Shown: positions 1 to 10,957, numbered from the stretch's first letter. The stretch is DNA of 64,000 bases from Bettongia penicillata ogilbyi (GCA_023548195.1 JAJHZJ010000808.1:4383182-4447181); one strand, 5' to 3'. A program made the numbers and translations. Notes: generated by a model not told the origin, from the sequence alone.

Positions 1-310
1 AAAAATACTATCAATAATAATGACTGCTTAATACTGGATATTGTGCTAGAAGACCTTTTGTAGAGCACGTCTATTATGACCAGTTATGTTTTTAAGTAAA
101 ATAAGCTGGTTAGATGTAAATTGAATTATTGTAACTTCAAGTCATATTTAGTGAACATTTTTCCTCTTTCAGATTGATCCTTTGGGAATCTTATCGTTGA
201 TCTTAGTGATATACTGTCTTCTGTGTCATTGGATCTATCCTGTTAACTGATGCTTCTTTGGTTCTTTTTTGAAGTCAGTTCAATAATTATGCACTTATCC
301 ATGCATTTAT
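1..310. other. Unassigned AT-rich DNA
   Basis: I see no gene, RNA or confidently named repeat here; the only reading frames are short and lack protein-like pattern. Confidence 0.5.
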
Positions 311-314
311 TAAT

Positions 315-475
315 CATGGGGACTGATAAGATCCCCATGTGAAATAGCAGACAAGGAAAAGAGAAGAAAGTCCAGGAGAGAGCCCTGTGGGACACTGACC
401 ATTGGTGGGGAGGACCTGGATAAAAATGCAATAAAGGATATGGAGAAGGAACGGTCAGACAGGTTGGTCAGAAAA
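315..475 (-). repeat. LINE-2 (L2) fragment
   Basis: The plus strand reads as antisense L2: it carries the landmark agagccctgtgggacac followed by a stretch like the L2 antisense segment ending ggtcagacaggttggtcag. It is an internal ORF2 fragment with no end of the element present. The 62-codon minus frame over it is an L2 remnant. Confidence 0.6.
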
Positions 476-624
476 ACTTAGCATGTCTTGTTTCTGTCTG
501 CTTCCAGTGGAAGACCTTTAATAAAATCTTTAACTTCAATGCAAGCTGTACCAGATAAAATGACTGGACTCTCACTTTTTTCTGAATTACTTGCTTGTGG
601 AACTTTCATATGTGTTGCATCAAT

Positions 625-855
625 GGATGTCATGAGATAGTGGATAGAGCAGATGACCTTGGAAGCAGGAGGTCTTGGGTTCAAATACACGCACACACAC
701 ATGCACACACACACACACAAACACAAACACACACACACACTAGCTATATGACTGTATAAAGCACCTCACCTGAATCTCAGATTCCTCATGTTTGTTGTAA
801 GGATTCAAATAATGAATTGATAACCACGATTAAATGTCTTCTATGTGCCAAGAGG
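625..855 (+). repeat. MIR-type SINE, interrupted by a CA repeat
   Basis: A tRNA-like head (gatagtggatagagcag, then ggtcttgggttcaaat, which resembles a Pol III B box) is followed by a degraded CORE with actagctatatgactg and attcctcatg. The CA microsatellite at 686-740 sits between head and core, so it grew inside the SINE. Confidence 0.55.
686..740. repeat. (CA)n microsatellite
   Basis: About 55 bases of alternating CA with scattered single-base interruptions. The 86-codon minus-strand frame with a run of Cys-Val is an artefact of this repeat. Confidence 0.95.
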
Positions 856-859
856 GGGA

Positions 860-1027
860 AGTTAGGTGGTCAAGTGCCAAGCTTGGAGTCAGGAAAGACT
901 CATCTTCTTGAGTTCAAATCTGGCCTCAGACACTTACTTGCTGTGTGAACCTGGGCAAGTCACTTAAGCCTGTTTGCCTCAGTTTCCTCATCTGTAAAAT
1001 AAGCTGGAACTGCTCTAGTATCTTTGC
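860..1027 (+). repeat. MAR1/WSINE-type CORE-SINE
   Basis: Shows the tRNA-derived head (ttggagtcaggaaagact, gagttcaaatctggcctc), the CORE (gtgaacctgggcaagtcac, cctcagtttcctcatctg) and the start of the marsupial-specific tail (taagctggaactgctc). The 3' end is cut at about tatctttgc. Confidence 0.85.
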
Positions 1028-1042
1028 ATACATGATCTTATT

Positions 1043-1200
1043 TACTAGTGCTGCTCCCTAATCACTCTTTTATATCTTATATTTACTCATCTATGACTGT
1101 TATATCCCCTTAAGTGGAATATAAGCTTCTTGAGAGCAGAAAATGCCTCACTTTTGCATTAGTATCTCCAGTGCCTAACATAATGCCTCACATTTCATAT
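1043..1200 (+). repeat. L2 3' end
   Basis: The sense L2 tail is recognisable by ataagcttcttgagagcag, atctccagtgcctaacat and related phrases. It directly follows the SINE. Confidence 0.65.
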
Positions 1201-1361
1201 TGCTTTTGTTATTAGTGTTCTGACCTATAATTTAATATGATGAAAATAATATTCTTTACCAAAGAAGATCCAGCAACTGTTAAGCAGTTTGTAGTCTTAG
1301 AAAGTTTCCTTGGGCACCAAGGAATTAATGGACCACCCACAGTCACGTAGCCAGAATGCAT

Positions 1362-1985
1362 GTCAGTCACTCAATAAATATTTATTAAATACTTTTTTTG
1401 CGCCAGGTACAGTGCTAAATAATGGAGGTACAAAAACAAGCAAAAGACAGCTCCTGCCTCCAGGAGTCAAAATCTAATGGGCAGAAAAGAATGTGCACAC
1501 AAGCTAGAAAATAAATAACAGAGGAGAAACATTAGACCAGAACGTGGTGGGAAAGACTTTCTGCAGAAGATGGGATTTTCATTGGAACTTAAAGGGAGCC
1601 AGGGAGACCAGGAGATGGAGGTGAGGAGGGTGAGTATTCCAGGCACGAGCAACAGACAGTGAAGATGGCTGGCGCCAAGAGACGCAACATCTTGTCTGTG
1701 GAACCACCAGAAGATGGGGTCACCAGACTGAGGAATATGTGGTAGGGAGTGAAGTATAAAGACTGGAAAGGTAGAAGTGGGGCTTTAAACACCTAACAGA
1801 AGGTTTTGTACTTGGTTCAGAGAACTATAGGGAACCACCGAAGTTTATTGAATAGGGGAGATGACACTTTAGGGAAACACTTTGGCAGATGAATGAAGCA
1901 TAGATTGAAGTGGGGAGAGATCTGAGCAGGCAGATCCACCAGTAAGTGGGCTATTGCAATAATCCAAGCAAGAGTACAAGCCTAT
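1362..1985 (-). repeat. L2, long 3' fragment
   Basis: Antisense L2 from its 3' terminus (actcaataaatatttatt, ggtacagtgctaaataatgg) through ORF2 C-terminal sequence. Landmarks include attggaacttaaagggagc, aggtgaggagggtgagtatt and ctattgcaataatccaagc. The protein frame is broken by many stops. Confidence 0.85.
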
Positions 1986-2051
1986 CAGAGGTGGGGCTTT
2001 TTGAATCTAAGATTAGTCTTCTATCTACCCCCTCTATACTTCCTGGAGCAT

Positions 2052-2293
2052 CAGTTTTTCAGGCATGTCCAACTTTTCATGACTTTTTGGGGGGTTTTCT
2101 TGGCAGAGATACTGGAATGGCTTGCCATTTCCTTCTCCAGCTTATTTTACAGATGAGAAAACTGAGGAAAACAGAGTTAAGTGACTGGCCCAGGGTCACA
2201 CAGTTAGTGTCCGACATCAGATTTTAACTCAGGAAGATAAGTCTTCCTTGACTCCAGGCCCAGCCCTCTCTCTACTATGCCACCTAGCTGCCC
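2052..2293 (-). repeat. MAR1/WSINE-type CORE-SINE, near full length
   Basis: Antisense copy with tail (gggttttcttggcagagat, tggcttgccatttccttc), CORE (ttacagatgagaaaactgag) and tRNA-like head ending in gccacctagctgccc. Confidence 0.9.
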
Positions 2294-2479
2294 AGTATAT
2301 CCAACTATATAAATATTGGTGTAAGGTGTGGAGAGGAAAAACTATCATGAACAACTCACACTTTTTAAAAATTGAGTCTTCATGGAGTCTAAATAAAGGA
2401 TACTTGTTTCAGATCTTCTCAAGTGTACCATTGGAAATGGTAAGAAGAAGTCATAATTATGATTCTCTAACCTTGCTTA

Positions 2480-2532
2480 GTAGAGTCCCTGGTACATAGT
2501 AGGCCCTTAATAAATGCTTATTGAATTAAATT
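2480..2532 (+). repeat. L2-type 3' tail
   Basis: Short stretch with cctggtacatagtaggcc and taataaatgcttattgaatt, the usual L2 terminus. Confidence 0.55.
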
Positions 2533-2552
2533 ATGTATAAAGATGAATTTAA

Positions 2553-2662
2553 GCTATATTGTACATATAGTATAGCTATAGTATCCTATACTATACCTAT
2601 ACTATAACTAAAGTATACTACACTATACCTATACTATAGCTATAGTATACTGTACTATACTC
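2553..2662. repeat. Palindromic TATAGTATA/CTATACCTATA repeat
   Basis: Roughly 110 bases built from tatagtata, ctatactata and ctatacctatactata units. Each unit is close to its own reverse complement, so the tract can fold back on itself. Confidence 0.85.
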
Positions 2663-2829
2663 AAACTATTTATGCTAATTTCCCAATATGAAAAATTGGC
2701 ATAAAAGCAAATTATGGAATTTGTTCATATTACAAAGTTCCTTTGAAAAAAATACAACGCACTATGCAAATACAAAGCAAATTTAAATAATTAGGATAAA
2801 AATTTAATATTACTTTACAGTCATGGTTA

Positions 2830-3075
2830 TTACTGCAGAATCTTATATTTACGTAATACCTTCTTTCCACGAAGCTCTAAGCACTTCCGCAAAATAATCT
2901 CATTTATCACCACAACGTCCCTGCAAAATATACAAAGAACACATTTTACCAAGAGGAAAGCCAAAGCACTGAGAGACCAAGGGATTTGTCTAAGAATGTG
3001 ATTGACTAAAGTGGTGCAAGAGTTAGGGCTAATCTCCGAGCTCCTGTTTCCAAGGCCTCTTCTCAATACCCAATC
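2830..3075 (-). repeat. MIR-type SINE, decayed
   Basis: The order of landmarks fits antisense MIR: taagcacttccgcaaaataatctcattt, then attttaccaagaggaaa, then a diverged region ending ctcctgtttccaaggcc. Divergence is high. Confidence 0.5.
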
Positions 3076-3519
3076 TCCTTTGCCTTGATTCTGAAAGAGC
3101 TGTCAGCAGTCAGGCAGCTGCCTTACAAAATACACCAGGTCCCGCAATCCCAACCCCCATTTTTTTTAGGGTGCAGAATTGCAGAATTTCTATGGAACAT
3201 TTTGCACTAGAAGGTGCCTTGTTTTCATTTACTCTATGTAAACATAAAAAAACAAGAAATACCAGATTTCTGAGCTAACTACGGAACAACATCATGGACT
3301 TTTTACTGGTAAGATCACATTATATGGGCAAACAAAAGAGTTGGATAACTGAAAGGGGAGGTGGTAGAGGAGCTGCTTACTTCATTGGGACTTGCTTTTA
3401 CTTATGCTAATTAACAGTTGGTTCTTTCTGCTGCTTTTGCCCAATTCTTGGTCAAAATGTTGAACTCTAACTTATATTAAAAACTTTTGTCCCCAATATC
3501 GACTATCATGTATACCTGG

Positions 3520-3660
3520 CTAAAAAAAGGAGAAAGGAAGAATGAAAAAGGAGAGAAAAAGGAGGGATGGACATAGTGAGGAAGAGAAAGGGAGATAGAC
3601 AGGAGTGGGTGAGTAGAGAAAAGGAGAAGAAAGAAAGAAGGAAAAAGGAAAAAGATAAAG
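3520..3660. repeat. Purine-rich (GA/GGAA) low-complexity tract
   Basis: About 140 bases dominated by A and G in gaaagg, gagaaa and aagaaag units, with only scattered pyrimidines. It lies directly beside the L2 fragment that starts at 3664. Confidence 0.8.
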
Positions 3661-3663
3661 AAC

Positions 3664-3855
3664 TGCTAGTGCCAGGTAGTATGCTAGAGCCTGGGGCTAT
3701 AAATACAAAAATCCATGCTTACAGGGAGCTGAGATTTTAAGAAGAGATAGCACAGATAAGGGGACAGTGGCCAGGAAATGGAGTTTGAGTCTGGGGAGCC
3801 ACAGAGATGGTCAGTGGAGCCATAAAGAAGTAAACTGTCAAGCCTTTTTTTTCCC
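3664..3855 (-). repeat. L2 3' fragment
   Basis: Antisense L2 terminus: gtgccaggtagtatgctag, gcctggggctataaatac, then gagctgagattttaag and ggggagccacagagatgg. Internal parts are deleted. Confidence 0.55.
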
Positions 3856-3874
3856 TCCCAGAAACAATTTTTAG

Positions 3875-4092
3875 GTATAGCACTAGGGCTACAGTCAGGA
3901 AGACCTGACTATAATTCCAGCCTCAGATACTTATTGACTGTGTGACCCTGGGCAAGTCCCTCAAGTCACTTTGCATCAGTTTTCTCATTTGTAAGATGAG
4001 CTGGAGAAGAAAATGGCAAACCACTATAGCATTTACCAAGAAAACCCCAGGTGGGGTCAAGAAGTGTCAGACGTGTATGAAAAGTAACTTAT
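3875..4092 (+). repeat. MAR1/WSINE-type CORE-SINE
   Basis: Sense copy with ctacagtcaggaagacctg, tgtgaccctgggcaagtcc, gagctggagaagaaaatggc and the tail ccaagaaaaccccaggtggg. The 5' head is truncated. Confidence 0.88.
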
Positions 4093-4659
4093 GACAGTTT
4101 AAATACACAAACACAAAAAGTATAAAAATTAAAATATTCTGGGGTATGCACAAACCATCCAGTCTTTAACCTAATGTTATGTAACAAAAGACACCATTTT
4201 GCACAATCTGAACTAGCATGCCTGTTGACTTTGATGGTAGCCAGCAATCTGCCCTTCTTCTAGAGGGAAGAATATTTAAAAAAATTAAGTTTATTACAGT
4301 TACTATCATAATGTTAATGATTGACATGTTTTAAAAATCAACTTGAAAAATAGTAGCTTATTTTTTTGAATTATTAAGAATTTAGATAAAGCATCCAGAA
4401 TTTTTAAACAACCAGTGTGGAGCATATTAGAAATTCTAAGAAGCAAGGACAAGATATCAAATGTAGTTAACTGCTTGGAACATAAAGAGTTTTGAAATTA
4501 ATATTTTAGTGAATCAAGTTTTTCACCAGTAATAAATAAAGTAGTTTAGATTATTTCATATTTATCTTCTTTTATTGTCTATTTTTTGTTTATGCTTGAT
4601 AGTATAACTAGTACAGTAGTAGATTCATAGGGTTTATAAGTAAATGTAGAAATAGAATT

Positions 4660-4835
4660 TGGTTAGACATTGAAGATGACAAGGTCATCCCAGGTTGTCT
4701 TGACTTTGAGGACTGGAGGAGAGAGTGAAATTGACAACGTTGCTCTGCCTCACTCAATTCAAGTCAAGCACAAGTCAAGACATCTCTAATGATGTCATTA
4801 GTCGTCTTTGAAAACAAAGGACAAGTAACAAATAC
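4660..4835 (+). repeat. RTE-tailed SINE (RTE-SINE)
   Basis: Contains gaagatgacaaggtcatcc, ggactggaggagagagtg and the RTE-type 3' end (gatgtcattagtcgtctttg, acaaaggacaagtaac). The 3' end resembles that of the RTE LINE at 27.6 kb, consistent with mobilisation by RTE enzymes. Confidence 0.7.
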
Positions 4836-4844
4836 ACAAAATTG

Positions 4845-5035
4845 TCAGAAGAGCAGACTGTCAAAATGGTTTAGAGAACACTAGCAAAAGACCCCAAGAG
4901 TTTAAGTGATCTGCCTACGGTCACACAGCTGGCTCGGGTCTGAGTCAAGCTACCCCTCAACAGTTTCTTACACTGAGGCAAAACCTGCTTTCTTGCAGGT
5001 CATCCTCTGGTTCTAGCACCCTGCCACCCAAGCAA
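4845..5035 (-). repeat. MIR-like SINE fragment
   Basis: Antisense CORE remnant: gatctgcctacggtcacac followed by agctggctcgggtctgag. Only the core side is readable. Confidence 0.4.
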
Positions 5036-5099
5036 CAGAGAAGAAACAAGTGCATTTCCAAATCAGAAGAACTACTTCTGAGGTTCAAAACCATAATGG

Positions 5100-5300
5100 A
5101 GATATCTAGTCTTGGTGACAGTGGAGAGAGTGCTGACTTGGTGTTGGGAAGACAGAAATTCCAATGCTGCTTTACCCACTGGGTGATCCTGGGAAAATCA
5201 CTTCACCTTCTTAACCTCTGTCTACCTCTCAGCATTGTGAGAATTAAATGAGATAATACATGGAAAACTCTTTGCCAACCTTAAAGCAATGCGTCAATCC
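5100..5300 (+). repeat. MIR-type SINE
   Basis: Sense MIR: gtggagagagtgctgactt, gatcctgggaaaatcac, tgagaattaaatgagataa and tttgccaaccttaaagc in the expected order. Confidence 0.65.
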
Positions 5301-5614
5301 CTACACCTAGTTATGTCAATGCCAGCTGTTAAATTGTCACATTTCCATAAGGTCCCACCTCATGGCATTTGAAGCATGACATTGCTGAGTCACTTTTGCA
5401 CTTACTAGTCCCATCCGACTGTTGAAGAGAAGGCTGGTAATGCCTTTGGTCAAATCATTTATCTCTGCCTCCCAGAAACTTTGGGGATCCTGGGGAAGGC
5501 CCTAAGAAGTCTTGTTTTTGGAAGGTCCTAAGAAGCCCTAAGAGGTTCAGGTCTGCTTAAGGGTAAACCCAAGGGGGTCTCTCAGGGTCAGTCTGGCTTT
5601 GTAGGGCCAATAAG

Positions 5615-5700
5615 CCAGTCAATACATAGTTATTAAGGCTTTACTATGCGCCAAGCACTGTGCCCCAGGGTTAACAAAGAAAAGCAAAAGTCTTATTACA
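5615..5700 (-). repeat. L2 3' terminus
   Basis: Short antisense L2 end (ttaaggctttactatgcgcc, aagcactgtgccccagg). A second, separate L2 terminus follows at 5745, so these are two insertions. Confidence 0.6.
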
Positions 5701-5744
5701 TATGTAGTTCTAGAGTACTACAGTTGGCAAAGTTTCTTACAGTC

Positions 5745-6125
5745 AATCAGTCAGTTTTATTAACTATACACAATTATTAATCAGCCACATTTAAGTACCC
5801 TTTATGTGCCATGCACTGTACTGAGAGCTGGGCATTTGAAAAGAGGCAAAAGAGAGTGCCTGTCCTCAATCTAATGGAGGAGACAGCTAGTAAACAAATA
5901 TGTACAAATAAGCTATAAACAAGACAAACAGGAAATAATTAAAAGAGGGAAGCTTCTAGTAAAGGAAGAAAAAGAAGGGGTTTTATTTGGGATTTAAAGG
6001 CAGCTAAAGAGGTCAATGGCGGGGAGAGTATACCAGACCTGGGGGACAGTCAGAGAAAATGCCTGGAGCTGAGAGATGGAGTTTCTTGTTGATGAACAGA
6101 GAAGAAGCCAGTGCTGACTTCATCT
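5745..6125 (-). repeat. L2 3' fragment
   Basis: Antisense L2: ttaagtaccctttatgtgcc, atgcactgtactgagagctg, atctaatggaggagacagc, gcctggagctgagagatgg. It breaks off after agaagccagtgctgac. Confidence 0.8.
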
Positions 6126-6560
6126 TATTGGCTCTTGTCAGAGTATATTTGTCCAAAGTATTCTGTGTTCTTGTGTCTACATCCTCTCCTAGGTCTAGCT
6201 CAGTTATCACCTTGAGCAAATGGAAGAGACTGGAGGGCGTGGACCTTTGTTTGGAAGTTTCTGAAGCATGCCTCCTCCTCCCCCACCCACCAGGGGAGTA
6301 CAGGCATGCCCACAGGCTGAGATGAAGCCAGATGACTGATTGACTGAAGCTCAGGGATGCAGACTTCTGCCAGAGGAGCTGGTTCTCTAGCTAGACAGAT
6401 CAGCTTCATGTTCCCCTTCCAGACTCAGTTGGTACCTTCAAGAGATAGACCAGCATGCAACACAGCAGATCTGCTTTAAGGGGAGGAAAAACCTGTTTCC
6501 CCCAGAGCGGCAGTAATGGCATCTTGGGGCAGAACTACATAGCAATAGTAGATGTGTTTA
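6126..6560. other. Unassigned sequence
   Basis: Open frames of 69-88 codons overlap here on both strands, but none has a recognisable domain, a splice context or continuity into a neighbour. The first part may be decayed L2. Confidence 0.4.
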
Positions 6561-6800
6561 GATGTAGCTTAAGGGAGACGATAAAGTACTAGACCTGGAG
6601 TCAGGAATACCTGAGTTCAAATCCTGTCTCAGACATATGCCAACTATGTGACAATGGGTAGTTTATTTAACCCCTCTTGGTCTCAATAATCTCATCTGTA
6701 CAATGGGGATAATAGTAACATAACACCTACCTCATAAGATAGTTGTGGAAATCAAATGAAACATTACATGTTTAAAGTGCCACAAAACTATTATTCAAAG
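6560..6800 (+). repeat. MIR-type SINE
   Basis: Sense MIR with agacctggagtcaggaatac, gagttcaaatcctgtctcag, tcatctgtacaatggggata and ctacctcataagatagttg. Confidence 0.75.
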
Positions 6801-7734
6801 TGATCCCATGGGCTGACTTTCCCACCTCATAAGATGGCAGCATCCAGAGAACTTAGAAATAGTGTCAGACAAGTTTGTTTACTTTGTCTGAAAGGATAGC
6901 TCATGGACAATGTTTGTGAACCCCCAACATCTATGTGCAGGAAAGGGGATTTTGCATTCCTTAGGCACTGTGATCCTGGAATCTGGTCTACATAAGCAAG
7001 AAAGATCCTTTGGCAGCAATAGCCTTGACTGGAGAGTTTCCAAGGCTGATTTCAAGCAGTGGCATTCCAAAGATACAATATTTCCTTGAGAGCATTTTTT
7101 TAATAGAAGGAAGATTGGCAGTGTGGAGTTGAAGGGATAAAGTCATGTCATCAAGGAGCAAGTAATTAGATTTAAGTACATGGATAGTGCAGATCTGATG
7201 AAAAGGGAATTCAGCAGGCCTCAAAGTATGTGTATCTCAAAGCAGAGGGTGGTACTACAAGTCTTAGGGGGACTGTATAGAACTGGATAGGAAAAAAGGA
7301 TTCATCAGATTATCAAAGGGTTGTCCTGATAGTAATCTCAAGTTCAGGTCCCTTCTGGTTGAATATTGATGAGATATTTGGGTGTTTCATCAATTTCTAT
7401 ATCTGTTCATGGATATCTGGGGGTCTTTTGTTTCTTCTGAGTTTTCTATGGGGTGAAAGAAAGACTGGTTCATATACTATTTGCTTTTGGTATCTCAAAG
7501 GCTTGTACAGGACCTGGGAACCCAGTTACCAACCTTTCCTGAGACTCTCCCTTATAACAGAAAAACAGTGAAACAAAACCAACTGAAACTGCAACCATGT
7601 CTGTCCATCAGTGTATGTGATATTTGGAAGAGATATTGAACCATGCTGTCTAGAGGAGAGATGTGACATATATCATCTGTTTCCTATAACCAATATTGCT
7701 AAATACATTTTGTTTGACTCCAGTTGCCTCTTAC
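6801..7734. other. Unassigned sequence
   Basis: No repeat I can name and no coding signal. Short open frames (60-78 codons) have no protein-family features. Confidence 0.4.
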
Positions 7735-7910
7735 TGTGAATTTCCTTTACATTATTACAAAGTAGTTGTATACATTATTCTCCTGGTTCTTTTTTCTTTA
7801 CACTGTATCAGTTCTTCTAGATCTTCCCATGTTTCATTTGTACTCTAGGTAGAATCTCTAATTCTTTAAGTACTCTTTAACTGTTACTGACTCTTTTTCC
7901 ATATTTGTGC
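7735..7910 (-). repeat. L1 3' region fragment
   Basis: Antisense L1-like phrases (attattctcctggttctt, ctgtatcagttcttctag, atcttcccatgtttc) parallel the better-preserved L1 ends at 9150 and 63450. Confidence 0.4.
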
Positions 7911-8012
7911 TTCTAAAGCAATCAGCTGGTATGGCTTTATATTTTTCTCATAAGCTAATAAAACGTGCAATCTCGCATTAACCAATTAGCTCAAGCTCCC
8001 ACCTCAGTTTGT

Positions 8013-8264
8013 GTGTTCAGTCATTTTTCAGCTGTAGCCTACTCTTCATGATCCCATTGGGGGTTTTCTTAGCAAAGTTACTGGATTGGCTTGCCATTTC
8101 CTTCTTCAGCTCGTTTCACAAATGAGGAAACTGAGGCAAACAAGGTAAAGTGACTTCTCCAGGGTCACGCAGTTAGCAAATGTCTGAGACCAGATTTGAA
8201 CTTATGAGGATGAATCTTTTTGACTCCAGGACCAGCACTGTATACCTTGTGCCACCCAACTGCG
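8013..8264 (-). repeat. MAR1/WSINE-type CORE-SINE, near full length
   Basis: Antisense: gttcagtcatttttcagctg, gggggttttcttagcaaag, gaggaaactgaggcaaac, gactccaggaccagcac and a head end at gccacccaactgcg. Confidence 0.9.
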
Positions 8265-8419
8265 CCCCCCCCACTTCAGTTTGTTAAATATTAAATATAC
8301 CAGAGAAACCTCTTTTTTCATAAGCTTTTACTCAACTTTTATTTATCAAATTTCTTGGTTTCACAGAATTAAACATCAAAGTTTAATTAACTATATAATT
8401 AGTTACCAGTATAATATAT

Positions 8420-8655
8420 GTTTAGTTAGCACTTACATAGTACTTTTAAGTTTTGCAAAATGTTTTAAATGTTAATCATTTTCAAAACAACCCTTTGGAT
8501 AGGTGCTTTTAATATCTTCATTTTACAGATGAGGAAACTGAGACTTAGGGAGATTAAATGACCTCTCCAGAGTCATACAGATAATGAGTATATGTGGTAG
8601 GATTGAAACTTAGATCTCCAAGACCAGTCTTCTATGTATTGTCACCTAGTTGTTT
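8420..8655 (-). repeat. MIR-type SINE
   Basis: Antisense MIR: ttagcacttacatagtac, cattttacagatgaggaaac, gagacttagggagattaaa, ctccagagtcatacag. Confidence 0.75.
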
Positions 8656-8689
8656 CAATAAACAATACAAAGAAATACTTTATTTACAT

Positions 8690-9300
8690 TTTATTTTTAA
8701 GATTTTAAATATTAAAATATTTTAAAAATTAAAAATTTCCTGATTATATGTAAAGATTTTTTATTAACTTAAAATTTTTTAAATTAATTTTAAAAAATTT
8801 TAGTTCCAAATTTTCTGTTTCTCTCTCACACCTCCCCTCTCCCTGAGAAACTAAACAATTTGAAAAAGATTATACATGTGCAATCATGGAAAATATATTT
8901 CCATATAAGTCATGTTGTGAAAGAAGATACAGATCCAAAGGAAAAAAAACATGAAAAAATAAAAGAAAGTGTACATTTCAATATACTCAAACTCCATCAC
9001 TTTCTCTCTGGAAGTGACTAGTATTTTGCATCACAAGTCCTTTGGAATTGTCCTGGATCATTGTATTGCTCAGAATAGCTAAGTCATTCACAGCTGATGA
9101 TCATGTAATATTGCTATTACTGGGTACAATGTTCTCCTGGTTCTGCTTGCTTCACTTTGCATCAGTTCATGTAAGTCTTTCCAGGTTTTTCTGAAATCAG
9201 TCTGCTTATCATTTCTTATAGCACAGTAATATTCCATTATTATCATATACTACAGCTTGTTTAGTCATTCCCCAGTTTACGGGCATCCCCTCAATTTACA
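8690..9300 (-). mobile_element. L1 3' end (3' UTR and ORF2 end)
   Basis: Antisense L1: the 3' UTR (aagtcatgttgtgaaagaag, tctctctggaagtgactag), then acaatgttctcctggttc, ctttgcatcagttcatg and agtcattccccagtttacg near the ORF2 C-terminus. It is 5'-truncated, as most L1 copies are. The same arrangement recurs at 16.55, 58.86 and 63.03 kb. Confidence 0.8.
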
Positions 9301-9740
9301 ACTCTAATACAAAGAATTTTTAAGTTATTTAAATAGCTCAACAATGTTTTCAAGTTAGAAATATCATCTAATAATAATACAATCTCACAATTCAGTTTCC
9401 TTAAGACTCTACCTAAAGTCTCATCTCAAAAATTCTCTTCATAATATTTCTTTGCGGGATAAGAATTAAACTCAGCTCTTTCAGGAAATATCCCTTCAGG
9501 TTCTTTCTCCTTGATGGTTAAAAATTGCTCAGTCTCTCGAGAAAGGAACTCTCATTCATTTTTTTAGTTTCTCTTTAGTCATGAGACTGCCAGTCTTCAT
9601 AGACTCCTCTTGGATGAATGTTAAATCACATCTTAAATATTTAGTACAGTATCCAATATTCTCTGTAGAAGAGACTATTGAAACTAGTCTTCGATAGTTG
9701 ATTGTTCCTATTTGCTGTTTCTTTCATTGTAATAGACATT
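9301..9740. other. Unassigned AT-rich sequence
   Basis: Contains ttgctcagtctctcgagaaa and similar stretches that look repeat-derived, but I could not assign a family. No coding signal. Confidence 0.35.
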
Positions 9741-9835
9741 CATTTACTATAATTTGTTTAGTTATTCCCCAATCAATAGGCACTCAATCATTTCTAGTTT
9801 TTTGCTACTACAAAAAGTGCTACTATGAATTCTTT

Positions 9836-9836
<1 letters not shown>
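9740..9836 (-). repeat. L1 ORF2 C-terminal fragment
   Basis: Antisense L1: tttagttattccccaatcaa followed by ttttttgctactacaaaaag and tgctactatgaat. The fragment ends exactly where the AT microsatellite begins. Confidence 0.55.
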
Positions 9837-9886
<50 letters not shown>

Positions 9887-9963
9887 AGATAGACATTTTT
9901 ATATACACATGCATGCGTATGCACATATATATACACACACATATACATACACACACACACACA
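9837..9963. repeat. (AT)n/(TACA)n/(CA)n compound microsatellite
   Basis: About 40 bases of pure AT followed by imperfect atgcatacata and CA blocks. The overlapping Tyr-Ile and Cys-Val open frames on both strands are artefacts. Confidence 0.95.
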
Positions 9964-10439
9964 TGTATTTCCAGTGGTGTGCTGATAAATGTTTAACAAT
10001 CAACTCTCCAGGGGAAAAAATTGCATGCATGACCCATTTTTAAGTGTAATCTGTGCTATTAATATTTTCTCTGTCACTTTCTTACATCTAGAAAAGAAGC
10101 AAAAGAGCAATACAGCCCTGATGTGCAGGGTTTAGCAATTTCTGAGCTGCAAATGATCATACTGAAAAATTAACAGCTGGCTCATAGCTGGTATATCCAC
10201 AGACCCCTGTTATATACCCATTTGAGCTAGGATACCCTAGTGCAAAGGATCTAGCAACCATTTAATAAATAGTTAAAAGCAAACAGAGCAGACTCACTGT
10301 CCAGAGTCCCAGCTGGAGCCCAGATCAGCTCACCTGGAGGCAACATAGACTAGCAAAGATCTGCCCCAAAGTTTCTTTACTTAGAACAATCCTGAGCATG
10401 TTGTTGTTGGGAGTGGGGTGGGTAGAGAAAGGATGGTTA
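9964..10439. other. Unassigned; possible old DNA-transposon end
   Basis: The start (cagtggtgtgctgataaatg, then tttaacaatcaactctcc) resembles an end of a hAT-like element I remember only vaguely, so I do not name it. The remainder shows nothing recognisable. Confidence 0.25.
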
Positions 10440-10615
10440 GCTCAAGCCTCCCCAGTTTCACCAGTATCCTGAACTACAACCATCCCTGTTACTACTACCA
10501 TCTTTCTAACCAACCAGGTTTGCTACCTTGGTATCATTCTCACCTTGACATTCTCACTCACTCACATTTACAATCATTTGCCAAATCTTATTTCAATTTC
10601 CCCAACATCTGGTAG
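10440..10615 (+). repeat. L2 ORF2 fragment (5' part of a split copy)
   Basis: Sense L2: a decayed ORF2 segment (tggtatcattctcaccttg, ctcactcactcacatttac, aatcatttgccaaatc). The next piece of L2 in family order resumes at about 11185. The roughly 570 bases between hold the MITE at 10766 and unassigned DNA. Confidence 0.55.
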
Positions 10616-10765
10616 GAGCAATGACTGCCACATAAGCTAGGCTAGCTTTTCCTTAAAAGATTTTGAAACTATTCTTGATACTTAATAGGTTGAAAGAACT
10701 AAGGGTCAGGGTATTAGTTTAGTGTTCTGAGAGCCTAAATAGGAAATCATCTAGCCTCTAGCCGC

Positions 10766-10957
10766 CAGGGGTCCTGGACATGAGGCCTCGAGGCCAAATG
10801 TGACCTTCTTGGGCTTCAAGAGTGGCCCTTTGAATTCAAACATCACAGAACAACCCCCTTAATAAAATAATTTGAAAACTCGGACTCAGTCAAAAGGCCA
10901 TACTCAAGGACCTAGAAGGCCACATGTAGCCTCAAGGCTGCAGGTTCCCCACTCCTA
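10766..10957. mobile_element. hAT-like MITE (non-autonomous DNA transposon)
   Basis: The left end caggggtcctggacatgagg continues into gcctcgaggccaaatgtgac. The right end (gtagcctcaaggctgcaggt, tccccactccta) is its diverged inverted copy over about 45 bases. Inner arms also pair (agagtggccctttgaattc against gactcagtcaaaaggcc), so the element is nearly one long palindrome with no coding capacity. An 8-bp target duplication could not be confirmed. The terminal pattern fits hAT/Charlie-type elements. Confidence 0.7.

Noticed and set aside
2052..2499. 93- and 83-codon plus frames
   Set aside because: The first is the antisense read of a MAR1 SINE; the second runs through SINE edge and unassigned DNA without protein pattern.
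9698..10043. Tyr-Ile and Cys-Val open frames on both strands
   Set aside because: Artefacts of the AT/CA compound microsatellite at 9837-9963.
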